A stretch of 64,000 nt of DNA from Isoetes taiwanensis (taxonomy: Eukaryota > Streptophyta > Lycopodiopsida > Isoetales > Isoetaceae), in contig JAJEKV010000030.1 in assembly GCA_021234155.1 (NCBI GenBank), positions 2,875,842-2,939,841 of the forward strand, given 5' to 3'. The first letter of the stretch is position 1. Each line of letters begins with the position of its first letter. This document shows positions 48,291-59,968 of this stretch, piece after piece. A program made the translations under genes and the position numbers. Below the pieces are notes generated by a model. The model was not told the DNA's origin. It searched no databases and worked only from the letters and a program-made list of their open reading frames with translations.

Positions 48291-49872
48291 GCACCTTTAT
48301 ACACTTCGGAAACAGCCCATAGGCATGGTCTCCTCGATATGGTAGTTCCTTTTTGCCGCGGCAATTCAAGAAATTACGATTGCATGTTCCAACCTCGTTC
48401 TTCAAAATGCCCGAAGTCAAAATTTATAAGTTTTACCAAACCAATTGTGAAGAGTTGCAAACAATATCTAGAATTATATACCGCCACTTGCCAAAGTCAC
48501 CATCGACCTGCAAAGAAGCACCACATGTACACAATACTATGCTTCATCCACCAAAGCATAAAAAGCACAAACCCGAAGACAAATTGAACCCACATGTTTA
48601 TAGAAGAATCATTTTGCTTTTCGATATGTAGATGCGCTTCCCGGACATGGCTAAATCATAGGGCGAGCCGAGCACAGTAGCTGCAGCCCTTGCTTTAGAA
48701 TTGCATAACCCCAATAAAATGTCCAAAATGATAAAGATCGGCATGTTTGGTTAGAGCTTCGGCTATGGTAGAGAAGAGCTCCTTACAATTGCCTTCACCA
48801 AGATAATAAATCTTCATGAATGTTTGCTTCGCCAGAGCAATGCGACAACAAAATCACACCATTTTCATTCCATGTAGCGTAGAAATTAGAGAGGCCAGCT
48901 CCTAATGCGGAAGCACGCACCTTTCCCAGCTCCGACTCTCCATAATCCGAGCCTAGCGGAACCCGGTCAAATCTGAGTTTCCCTGTTTATTTGGACACCG
49001 AATCCATGGCAATTGAAATCTCGCCCAACATTGTTGCGTATGTTATCGAGTTATGAACAGTCTTGATCAAGCCCGCCATAGACAGATCGATAGTGACAAT
49101 TTTGGAGCAAATTTGGAGTCTTTATATGCCAATGCCATCCCCTCGCCCCATGTAAGGGCATGAAGGACTAATTGTAAACTACTCTATTCTTGAGTTTATG
49201 CTCGCAACTAGGCAAAATTTGCCTTGCTTACGGCGCCCAAATCATAATACCAACGAAAAGAACGAGCTCCACAATTGCGAGTTTCGGAATGGACCAATTA
49301 CCCTTTCTAAGTTATTTTGCAGGAATAATATAATTTATCCTGTAATCTAAACCCAGCCAAGACACACCCATTAACCGGGCTTTTGTGAATTTGCAAGAGA
49401 TAGCTAAGCACCCAAGATCGATGGATTTGGCAATTGGAGTTGTGAACTGTCTCTTGCAACGATAAACTCAAGGCCAAAAGGAAATAGATTACTGTTTTCT
49501 TGCTCTCTTAGGTCGATGGGGCTTTAAACATGGCCACCCCGAATGAAGCATAGCTCTACAGCGCCAGATTTGACGACTAGAGGACGGATTTGCAAGGGTA
49601 GGAGCCCTTTACCTATTTTGGATGCGCTATAGAAGTAGAGTCGGAGAGCAGACTAAATCTTTCAGATAATCTTGCTGCGGCAAGAGACATTTGGCCGCGC
49701 ATTTAGCCCGGGTCATATTCCAGCAGCCCAGGTTGCTAGAGCTTCAATGCCATAGCCAGGAGCTGCAAAATATTTGGGGCTCCAGTTCCGACATACCCCA
49801 AATCCGACTCATAGAGCAGGGGATTCGATTGCTTCCAAAGCAAGAATCCTGTCGATTTTCTTTTTAATTTTT

Positions 49873-50623
49873 GGGAAAACTACCAAAATGCCCCTATGAG
49901 TTTATGTAATTACTAAAATGCCCTTATGAGTTTCAAAATTACTAAAATGCCCCTGACTCAAATAAATATACAAATAAATTACCAATTTGCCCTTAGACAT
50001 CAAATTTAATTACCAAAATACCCCTACACATCAAACTTAATTACCAAAATGGCATTACATAACAATTTTGATCAATCTACACCAAATTTAATTACCAAAA
50101 TGCCCTATACTTCAAACTTAATTACAAAAATACCCCTACAGAGCCTTGTTGTGACACTTACAAGGAGACAATGTTTCTTGTGGTTTTCGCGCACGATGAC
50201 ATTGCTATTGGAGGCGTGTTACCATGAGCCACACACAGATTTTTTGAACGTCCGAAACCTAAACGCATGTGCATAGGAGAAGAAGATGTAGAGAAGAGGA
50301 ATATCATTATGGAAGGTGTAATGGAAAAGACACAATGCATGTTGTTGTATAGGCTCCAATTCGGTGATGATTGTGACTTCTGTAATCTCTTTGTTGAATT
50401 TAAACTTCAATTCTTGAGGCATTTAGTATAGATTGCAGTAGAATAAGTATGTAAGGGCATTTTAGTAATTAAGTTTGGTGTGTAGGGGCAAATTGGTAAT
50501 TTGTTTGTATGTTTATTTTATACAGTATATTTATTTGAGCCAGGGGCATTTTGATAATTTTAAAACTCATAAGGGCATTTTGGTAATTACATAAACTCAT
50601 AGGGGTATTTTGGTAGTTTTCCC
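49873..50623. mobile_element. MULE-type MITE, 751 bp, with 9-bp target duplication
   Basis: The ends are gggaaaactaccaaaatgcc at the left and its near-perfect reverse complement at the right. The inverted similarity extends roughly 180 bases inwards and consists of repeated attaccaaaatgccc-type phrases. It is flanked by ttaattttt on both sides (49864-49872 and 50624-50632). Unit 1 of the duplication has the empty site at about 44807. Long terminal inverted repeats with a 9-bp duplication are the hallmark of Mutator-like elements. The interior has no transposase. Confidence 0.9.
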
Positions 50624-51181
50624 TTAATTTTTTTTATTTTTTTTCAAGGGCACGTGTCTCTCCCAGTTAAGAGATATTCCATGCATGTTTTGCATCCGTG
50701 CAGCATGGAGTGAAAGCCAATGCATGTTTTTCCATCTTGTAGCATGGAATGCGGGCACAATAAATAAATGACTATGTGAAATACATCCTCAAACAATTCC
50801 AATTTGAAATTTCTATTTCGTGTCTCAAGAGAAAAGTTTGTTATCTTGCTAAAGAAGTAAAAAGATGTAAAAAGATGACAAGTAAAAAAAAAGGAATGTA
50901 CAACAAGGAAGAGAAAGTGGTGCTAGGGAGAGGGAGGGAGGGAGGGAGGAGAGAGAGAGAAGGGGCATAAAAATTTGTATTTATTTATTAATTTCTTAAA
51001 GGAATAAACAATGTATATCAACTTACATAGAGCAAGTGCATTGGCAGGTAAAATGTTGAGGTGGGGAGTTATGGTAATAAGGGGTTGGGGAGGAGCACTC
51101 AAATGATGGCGGTACTAATGGTGAAGGATACGCATAAGAAGGTGGTGGAGGAGGAGGTGAGGGAGAGGGGGGAGGAGATGA

Positions 51182-52991
51182 TTAGTATTTGTATGGAGGC
51201 AGTGGAGTAAGGGGTGATTCATATATGTAAGGAGGTGGTGGCGAGGGCGATCGAGGAGGAGACTGGTAACTATATGGAGGTGGAGTGGAAGGCGATGAAG
51301 GAGGTGGGGATTTGTAGACATAAGGAGGTGATGGTGAGGGTGATGGAGGAGGAGGCGAAGGTGATGCAGAAGGGGGGGATTTATAGACATATGGAGATGG
51401 TGGTGAAGGTGAAGGAGGAGGTGATGATTTATAGACGTAAGGAGGTGGCGGCGAGGGCGATCGAGGAGGTGGGTAGACATATGGAGGTGGAGGGGAAGGC
51501 GATGGAGGAAGTGGGGATTTGTAGATATGTGGAGATGGTGCCACCGGCAATGGAGGTGGAGGCAAAGGTGATACAGGAGGGGGTGATTTATAGACATATG
51601 GAGGTGGTGGCAAATATGATGGAGGAGGTGGTGATTTATAGATATAAGGAGGTGGTGGCGAGGGCAATGGATGACGAGGCGAAGGTGATGGAGGAGGTGG
51701 TGATTTATAGACGTAAGGAGGTGGTGGCAAGGGCGATAGAAGAGGGGGAGATGGGTAAACATATGGAGGTGGAGGAGAAGGCAATAGAGGAGGTGGGGAT
51801 TTGTAGATATAAGGAGGTGATGGCGAGGGAAATGGACGAGGAGGCGAAGGTGATACAGGAGGGGGTGATTTATAGACATATGGTGATGGTGGCAAAGGTG
51901 ATGGAGGAGGTGGTGATTTATAGATGTAAGGAGGTTGTGGTGAGGGCGTTCGAGGAGGTGGAGATTGATAAACATATGGAGGCGGAGGGGAAGGCGATGG
52001 AGGAGGTGAGAATTTGTAGACATAAGGAGGTGGTGGCGAGGGCAATGGAGGAGGTGGCGGCGAGGGCGATGGAGGAGGTGGTAAAGGTGATGCAGGAGGG
52101 GGGGATTTATAGACATATGGAGGTGGCGACGAAGGTGATGGAGGGGGTGGCAGCGGTGAGGGCGATTGAGGAGATGGAGATTGGTAAACATATGGAGATT
52201 GGAAAGGCGATGGAGGAGGTGGAGATTTGTAGACATAAGGAGGTGGTGGCGAGGGCAATGGAGGAGGAGGCAAAGGTGATACAGGAGGAGGTGATTTATA
52301 AACATATGGAGGTGGTGGCAAAGGTGATGAAGGAGGTGGTGATTTATAGGCATAAGGAGGTGGTGGCGAGGGCAATGGAGGAGGGGGAGATGTGTAAACA
52401 TATGGAGGTGGAGGTGAGGGCAATGAAGGAGGGGGATTTTTTAACATAAAGAGGTGGTGGCGAGGGTGATAGAGGGGATGATTTATACATATAAGGTGGT
52501 GATGGCAAGGGCGATAGAGGAGGAGGGGTTTTATAGATATAAGGAGGAGGCGGTGAGGGAGATCGGGGAGGTGGTGATGGGTAAACATAGGGAGGTGATG
52601 GCGATGGGTAAACATAAGGAGGTTGAGGCGAGGGGGATAGGGGAGGTGGTGAAGGAGAGACATAATGTGGCAGAGGAAGAGGGGATTCATATGCTAGAGG
52701 TGGAGGTGAGGATGCATAAACTAAAGATGGAGGTGGTGGGGAGGCATATACAAGGGGTGGAGGAGGAGAAGATGAATACTCAAAATTCGGAATTGGGACA
52801 GAAGGACGAGGATATGCGGGTTGTTGAGAATGTAACCAAGGTGGCAACCACGGCAAAGGACGAAAGAAAAACTTGGAGCTTTTCCTTCTAGCCTCCGTAA
52901 CTGAGTATGCAGTGCCTTGATCCAAATCATCTCCTGCAGCCCAAGCTCCAGCAATTAACACAAATAACAGTATGATGCTCAGTTGCTTCAT
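51182..52991 (-). CDS. Extensin-like hydroxyproline-rich glycoprotein
   Basis: A secreted structural cell-wall protein. It starts MKQLSIILLFVLIAGAWAAG, a clear signal peptide, then a short non-repetitive part (DDLDQGTAYSVTEARRKSSK). Long Pro-rich repeats follow, with SPPPP glycosylation motifs and YVYKSPPP/YIYKSPPP cross-link motifs, ending PLTPLPPYKY at 51182. One frame change is needed near 52430-52445, where the minus strand reads an A run followed by a C run (ttaaaaaatccccc); this is typical of a homopolymer length error. With it, one frame covers about 600 residues. A TATA-like box lies 47 bases upstream of the ATG. Frames on the other strand stay open only because of the repeat. Confidence 0.85.
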
Positions 52992-53037
52992 ATTTTCTTC
53001 ACTGTTCTAACTTGTTTTCCTAAATGTGAAAGATGGA

Positions 53038-53044
53038 TTATATA
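53038..53044 (-). promoter_or_regulatory. Putative TATA box of the extensin gene
   Basis: On the minus strand the sequence reads ctatataatcc, centred about 50 bases upstream of the ATG at 52991. The spacing suggests a short 5' UTR. Confidence 0.45.
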
Positions 53045-54309
53045 GGCCTCTTGATGCTATTTTTGAGGTAAAAATAGTCCTTGTAGCTTACTATCTTTTA
53101 AAATTTAGTCTGCAGAAAGAATTTCTCACTATCTTCTTTTTTTAGACATAAGCTTAAGTTCAGGCCATTCATTGTTCAGGATAAAATAATTTGATTAATA
53201 GATTTTATTAGCTGGGTGGTATTATAATTATCATATTATATTTATCTGTGTCAAAATGCTTGTGATATTTCACCAATCTACACTCTATATATTTGTGTCA
53301 AAGTGCTTGTGACATTTCATCCATCTGCACTCTGCATCCTCCGTATCTGTTACTCTTTTCATTCACCTAGCTATGTTTTTTTTCCATGCTCCCATGTTTC
53401 ATTTGTATCACGGTTTTTATGATAGTTATTTTGCAAGCAATGAATCTTACCATTTCCTTTGCATCTTTTGCTCCTTTTTTCTATGTTACGTTTTTTCCTC
53501 TCCCTCCCTCTCTGTTTTTTTCTTTTTCATTTTACGGTTGTACTGCTTTATTGTGCTTCAATTGTACAACATTTAAGGAGTTCTTACGAAGGTTATTGTC
53601 TTGAAGGTTGGTTTCCCCCAACTCCTGCTATTATTCTGTCAATGCAAGAGATTTATCTAAACGATAATGGATGATGCCAGTTGAAGGACATGCAAACAAA
53701 TCAAGCCATCTAACTTATTAATGGTTGTATGCGAACATTTGAATAATATAACTGAGATAAAATATCCATTATGAGTTTCACATACTAATTGCTGGTCTCT
53801 ACTTTGTACTTCGCTAGAAAACTTGTCATGTTTTGGTAATGGGCTGCTTCATAAGAAAGTATTGCACTTCAAGCCTTTAAAGGCAAATTGAGGCTTTTTA
53901 TTTAACTGAGCATCTTCATCCTACCTTTCCATCATTGCATGCAAATAGTCTAGAAATGATCCTCTAGCTTAGTGAAAGCAAAAAACTCATAGAAATACGT
54001 AACATCATGGGAATTTATAATTAATTGTTTGGAGTATATAGATAAAAAAAGATTGTACAACCAATTTATTTCGAGTTTGCGTAAATTAAATAAGGCCTTA
54101 AACAACATAAACCATCAGTTGATGATTTTAGCGTGCATAAGGAGATTCTTTGAAAGGTTAGATAAACACCATTGCATCTCTTAGACTCTCTTCCCATTTG
54201 ATTTATCACCTACAAGCATAAATATATCCATGCATCTTTACAAAGTTTAGTTGAGCTACATATTTCACTCAAATTGTGAAAATGTTTTCATAAATTTATT
54301 TATACAGAA
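53045..54309. other. Extensin upstream region and AT-rich intergenic DNA
   Basis: Presumed promoter region. It contains a T-rich ORF without protein character (53373-53576). Two short similar phrases, gtcaaa(a/g)tgcttgtgatatttc and cacc(a)atct(a/g)cactct, repeat at 53255-53335. Confidence 0.45.
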
Positions 54310-54665
54310 CATCGTCATTTGCTTGCAAGGAAATGGAATATTATTGTTCGATGCAGAACTTTTAGGTGAAATGTTTGTCTAAATTAGCTTGCCAAACTTC
54401 AACATCTATGCATGATGTTATGAATCTTGAGAATTACTTTTAGTATTTTAAGGATTTATTAGGTAAGTTAAATGTGTTCCAAGACTATGTATAGCCTAAA
54501 ATATGCTATGACAAGCATTTTTAGCGAATAGTTAGAAAATGCAGTTCTATATAGAAGGAGATAAAACTCCAAGAAAATCAAAAGAAGAACAAAATACCAA
54601 TGAAAAAATGGAAAGAAACTTTGCTAAGGTTCATAAGGGCCTGAGGATTATTTATAAACTGTGAG
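54310..54665. repeat. Dispersed repeat R1, copy 2
   Basis: Colinear with 38225-38550 at high identity over gccaaacttcaacat, atgatgttatgaatcttg and aaggttcataagggc. Like copy 1 it ends in a (caatta)n tract (54661-54678), but here the GC-rich hairpin is absent and the extensin 3' flank follows. Confidence 0.85.
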
Positions 54666-54682
54666 TACAATTACAATTACAT

Positions 54683-56470
54683 TAGTATAAATGCATCATA
54701 AAATAAAATGTGATGATGACTACAGAACAATTGAACTTCCTCATTACATCTAGCATAGGCACTACATTAAGAGATACCCCATGCATATTTTGCATCCTTG
54801 CAGTATGGAGTGCCCATGCATGTTTTCCCATCTTGCAGCATGGAGTGCGGGCAAAATAAATGAATGACACAATTCGTAATCTTTTCTAAATTCCCTAGCC
54901 ATTGATGTGAAAAGATCGAGATCCAATTGTGAAGATATCTACCACATCATATTGTGATGAGGTGAAGTCGCTCTTGGATAGGCTAGAATCACGAAAGGGT
55001 CTAGGTCTAGTAGGGCGATGACAAGTTTAAAAAAAAAAAAAAAAAAGGAATCATACAACAAGGAAGAGAAAGTGATGCTAGAGAGAGAGAGAAATGAAAT
55101 GGAACTGCAGATCACCAGGTCTATGAGAGAGAGAGAGGGGGGTGGGGGCATAAAAAATTTGTATTTATTTATTAATTTCTAAAAAGACTACAGAATGTAT
55201 TACATAGAGCACTGGCAGGTAAAATGTTGATGTGCGGAGTTAGGTAATAAGGGGTTGGGGAGGAGCACTCAAGTGATGGCGGTACTAATGATGAAGGATA
55301 CAGAGAAGGAGGTGGTGGAGGAGGAGGTGAGGGATGGGGGAAGGAGGTGATTGGTATTTGTATGGAGGCAGTGGAGTAAGGGATGATTCATATATGTAAA
55401 GAGGTGGGGGCGAAGGTGATGTGGGGGGGAGGGGAGGGGGGTGGGGATTTGTAGGCATAAGGAGTGAGGGCGATCAGGGATGTGGAGATAGGTAAATATA
55501 TGGAGGTCGAGTGGAAGGCAACGAAGGAGGTGGGGATTTGTAGACATAAGGAGGTGATGGCGAGCATGATGGAGGAGGAGGCAAAGGTGATGCAGGAGAG
55601 GGGGATTTATAGACATATGGCGGTGGTGGTGAAGGTGAAGGAGGAGGTGGTGATTTATAGACGTAAGGAGGTGGCGACGAGAGTGATCGAGGAGGTGGAG
55701 ATTGGTAGACATATGGAGGTGGAGGTGGAGGGGAAGGTGATGGAGGAGGTAGGGATTTGTAGACATAAGGAGGTGGTGCCGAGGGCAATGAAGGAGGAGG
55801 CAAAGGTGATATAGGTGGGGGTGATTTATAGATATACGAAGGTGGTGGCAAAGGTGATGGAGGAGGTGGTGATTTATAGATGTAAGAAGGTGGTGGCGAG
55901 TGCGATGGAGGATGGGAGATGGGTAAACATATTGAGGTGGAGGGAAATGAAATAGAGGAGGTGGGGATTTGTAGACATAAGGAGGTGGTGCAAAGGGCAA
56001 TGGAGGAAGAGACGAAGGTGATAAAAGAGCGGGGAGCGGCGAGGGTGATCGAGGAGGTGGAGATTGGTAGACATAGAGAGGTGGAGGGGAAGGCGATGGA
56101 GGAGGTGGGGATTTGTAGACATAAGGAGGTGGTGCCGAGGACAATGGGGGAGGAGGCGAAGGTGATATGGAAGGGGGTTATTTATAGACATATGGAGGTG
56201 GTGGCAAAGGTGATGGAGGAGGTGGTGATTTATAGACGTAATGAGGTGGTGGCGAGGGCGATGGAGGGGGAGATGGGTAAACATATGGAGGTGGAGGGGA
56301 TAGAGGAGGTGGGGATTTGTAGACATAAGGATGTGATGCAGAGGGCAATGGAGGAGGAGACGAAGGTGATACAAGAGGAGGTGATTATAGATATATGGAG
56401 GTGGTGGCAAAGGTGATAGAGGAGATGGTGATTTATAGACCTGAGGGGGAGGTGGTAATGCAAGTTCAAT
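54683..56470 (-). pseudogene. Third extensin-like copy, decayed and 5'-truncated
   Basis: Sequence from 54683 matches the 3' flank of the other extensin copies (attag(t/c)ataaatgcatcataa, 44943), and 55269-56460 encodes the same kind of repeats on the minus strand (for example YVYKSPPPPSPSPPPPYVYKSP around 55650). Frames shift many times. The Pro-rich part stops abruptly at about 56460 and no signal peptide follows. It is more diverged than the two tandem-duplication copies and therefore older. Confidence 0.75.
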
Positions 56471-56754
56471 CTACAACACCAAATTACTCTCAAACATTAA
56501 TGACTCTTACAAAGAACTTCAAGTAGATTGAAGTCAGCATACAAACTCTCTACAATAACTTCAATTAGGATTCTATCATACAACTATTAATGCCCAAATA
56601 ACTGCCAAATATTAGTGACCCTTACAAATAACTTTATGTAAATTGAAGTCAACTTTCAACTCCCAACAATTTTAATTAGGATTGAAGTATACAACTATTA
56701 ATGCATTATAAAAGCAAACTTTTTAATTTTTTTGGCTTTCTATCCATAAACATG
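56471..56754. other. Spacer between extensin remnant and LINE
   Basis: AT-rich. The phrases aa(t/a)aacttca and attaatga/attagtgacccttacaa repeat loosely at about 56495-56690, suggesting an old duplication of about 120 bases. Confidence 0.4.
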
Positions 56755-57905
56755 GCTCTTAGGTTGCGGGTCACTGCGGGTTGGAAAGCACTATATGCCA
56801 TGCGTAACAACACCACAAAGGCGAGTTGTATGCACAGGGTCACCAAATACATTTGTTTCGGGCCTTGGTTGAGCCGGCCCTTTTGTATGGGGCAGAAGTT
56901 TGGGGTCCAGTGATATCCCTCAACACCTGGAATGACCTCGAGCAGGTGCAGAAGGCCTTCTTGGCACGGGCCCTGGGGGTGAAGTCCACAGTTCCGTACC
57001 AGATCCTACTCCAGGAGACAGGATTTCTACCCCTTCAACGGGCTGCATTGGAACGCCATATCGTTTACTTCCAAAAGGTGGTCGCTATGGCTGATACACG
57101 CTGCCCCGCCTTGCTTTGGCCACGGGCAATGGGTCCCCAGCGCTGAAATCTGGCTGGAAAGACAAGCGGGGCTCGGTGGTTCTCACCGCGCGGGGTGTGC
57201 GAGGCAAACGGATGTGTCCAGTCGGGACAAAGAAAGATCGCGAGGCACTTAAACTATACCTTGATGCTACTTTCCTTCGCAGGTCGTGGGATGCGAGGCT
57301 CGACACATGTTAAGGCGGCACACTATCGCAGCAAGTCAATCCTAGGCTCACAAGAGGCCCACACCATGCTTTGTACACCCGGCTACCCATGAAGAAACGC
57401 AGTTTATAGCTTCCATTCGCGACGGGGCACATCGCCTCCGCATTAAAAGCAGGCGTTGGGCTCCGTGAAGCACGGGAGCAAAGGCTTTGCCGGTGTTGCC
57501 ACCGGTAGCGATTGAGGATGAATGTCATGCCCTCCGGACACGCCCGGCATTTGCCCATATCCAGAGGCGATATGTTCGATTACTAGTGCACGGCCAGCCG
57601 TTGCATCGCTTATTGGCTCTGGCGTCCGGTGGGTTTGTTGGGGTCATACCTCCGAGGAGGTTATGGATGCGGACTTCGTTTGTATCCTACGGGGCCCGGT
57701 ATTGAACTGTCCTATGCAATTTATGCGGTGTGCGGCGGGCTTATTATTTGCTAAGGTTTTTCCCTCGAAAACCCTTCGGGGCGGGGGTTTTTTAATCCTG
57801 TCAGTAATATGCTTGCTGCTCTCTTTTTTGTTTGGGTCCCATAGGCCAATTGGTCTCCGTGGACGCTAAAAACCTATTCTATTCTATTCTATTCTATTCT
57901 CTTAA
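56755..57905 (+). mobile_element. 5'-truncated LINE (ORF2 C-terminus) with (tattc)n tail
   Basis: Begins within the ORF2 C-terminal segment (VTAGWKALYAMRNN, like SAGWKALYAQKM of the 29-kb element) and continues with ALVEPALLYGAEVWGP and VQKAFLARALGVKSTVPYQI (about 56862-57010). It ends ccaattggtctccgtggacg, ctaaaaacc and (tattc)n at 57871-57905. Frames are broken after about 57145. Possible target-site duplication remnants are ctcttaggttgc at the left (56757) and ctcttaaattgc at the right (57900); this is uncertain. Confidence 0.8.
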
Positions 57906-58531
57906 ATTGCTCTGCTAAATTTGACACAAAATGACATGTTCAGAATTTCAACATACATGGGCTTCAGAACATCTATGGCTAAAAACAAGCCATGAGGCAT
58001 GTCCCTTTCTAGATTAACCAGATTTTGAGGCTTGAAATTTTGCTCATAAACTAAGGAATTCGAATGAAAACTCGAATTTAAGGTACAATCTCTTATTTTT
58101 TCAACAATAGAAAGTATAAGAAGAAGCCTTGAACGGTGAGCCTCTCTGATATGATTTGTAAAGCTCATGGGCCTAATTCGCAAGCCCCAAAATAGGGGTC
58201 TGATTGACTCCCAGAGCAGGGCCCTAGTTCACAGTCTCCTATGGAAAAGGTTGATATGCTATATCTCCCAAAGGGTGTATTTTCATTTGACATGTTCAAA
58301 AAACCATGTCGCGACACTGGTGCTGGTGAAGCGCTGTTCGGCCTTCTTCAACCCTTCACCAAAAACGTCACCCTTCTCGCACGTCACCCGCCATAGCTAT
58401 TCCGGGGAGCGGGAGAATTCGTTGGCCTTCAAGATCAATCAAGGACCTTGATTGAAGCCAACTCAGCGATCCTGGAAGGGTAGGTTGCTTTCAAAATGGA
58501 AATTGGCGGAATTAACATTTCTTTGATGCAG
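57906..58531. other. Intergenic / possible 5' region of the next gene
   Basis: No recognised coding. A 94-codon plus-strand ORF (58167-58451) has no motif. The stretch ends at a splice acceptor (tttgatgcag) that opens the first recognised exon of the downstream gene. Confidence 0.4.
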
Positions 58532-59170
58532 AATTGTGTTTCTTGCTTGGAGCATTAAAGCTATGGTTTCCGACTGGAAAAAAGCTTTCCTAGCTTCATT
58601 AGCAAAGAATTCAATCAAGTTTGATGCAGGGAGGCTCTATTCCGGTCTGCATGAATTTGTAGAGCAATCAAAGCACTTTTCCAATTGCTGTTCAACATTC
58701 TCAAAGAATATTTCTGAGAACAAATTACCACAAACCAAGGCAAATACTTCCTTACCTGCAGGTATAAACATTCCTCAAATGTAGTGAGGGAATCCGAACC
58801 CAATTCAGCACCTGTAAAGGACTGTGCTGTTGTTGTGCTGAAAGATGAAATTTAACTTTCAATTTATTTGATGCAGAATACAGTTACTTGAAAGATCATG
58901 TCGATAATTACAGACCTTCGTATGATTTTGGGGAGCTGCCAAATGCTTCTTGTCCAGATTTCATGCCTTCAAATGTTTTTGATGGAGATGTTGCTGAGCA
59001 TACCATGGATTCACTTTGTTTAGAACAAGAAGGTTTGTTTCCTCAAATATGCTTTGACTTTTACATATGTATTCTATCTAGATTGACTACATTTAAGAAT
59101 ATTTGCACTTTCAGACTTGTTTGCATCAGATCTTGGAAGACCAGATGCTTCAAACAATTCAGGTAACACC

Positions 59171-59251
59171 TATGCTGACTTATTTTTCTACACATAACTA
59201 TGCTGACTTATTTTTCATGCACATAACTATGCTGACTTATTTTTCTACACA
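59171..59251. repeat. Tandem triplication, about 29 bp
   Basis: The phrase tatgctgacttatttttc with cacataac occurs three times within the intron between the third and fourth recognised exons. Confidence 0.9.
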
Positions 59252-59968
59252 CTTGGTAATTAAGATTAAATTGGATGAATACTGATTCCTGCTTGAATGA
59301 AGGTTGTGAGAACATGTCCTGCCAACATTCATTTGAAGTTATGTTCAAAAAACAAGCTGCTGAGATAAGAAGGATTCAAAGGCAGAAAAAAAGGAAAAAA
59401 ACAAAGTTTAAAATGAAACGCACTAATTTGCTCAAAACGCACTTCAAAAGGAATCTTTGAAAGATTCCCTAAAATCCCCCCAAAAAGGTCCCTTTGTGGT
59501 ATATTTGTGACAAGTGTGACAATTTGAAAATTTTAGGCATCATTTTGGAGGGGGGTGTGAACTTAGCTTCCATTCAAAATTGTTTGACATCCCTTTTTGG
59601 CCCCCCTAGTTTGGTTTGCGAAATAGTAATATTTTCAAAAACTAAACAAAATAGACATTGAAAAAAACAGCAAGCACACTAAAGTGCCAAAAAGGTATTT
59701 TATTTAAAGTTTTCCAAATCAGTACAAAACTATGAACAAAACTGTAAAAAATGCAACACATTTTGACATTGCCTCATTGAAGCAAACATTTTCACATGAA
59801 AGTATGCCTCATTGAACAAACTTACACTTTGAAGCGCAAGTTAGAGTCGAAGATGCTCGCTCTTCGTCTTATATACTTGCTCTTATTTGCTCATTCGTCT
59901 TGCTATAGACTTATGTATACCGCGATAACAATGCGTGGACATAACGTCTTCAAAATAAATTTCTGGGT

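Larger units (their letters stand above)
46596..52272. repeat. Tandem duplication, unit 2 (PPR copy + extensin)
   Basis: Second unit of the 5-kb duplication. It differs by a 751-bp MITE at 49873, loss of about 180 bases after gtgtctctcccag near 50664, and a dense cluster of small changes at 47150-49480 that fall mainly on CAG/CTG triplets. Confidence 0.9.

Noticed and set aside
51214-52449. 411-codon plus-strand ORF, Glu/Lys/Met-rich
   Set aside because: It is antisense to the extensin repeats. The repeat period keeps several frames open, and the translated sequence only mirrors the Pro-codon repeat. The same shadow occurs at 45587-46366 and 55464-56416.
53373-53674. Phe/Ser-rich overlapping ORFs as a membrane protein gene
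   Set aside because: The stretch is a T-rich tract upstream of the extensin gene. Three overlapping frames are equally open and none shows splice or start context.
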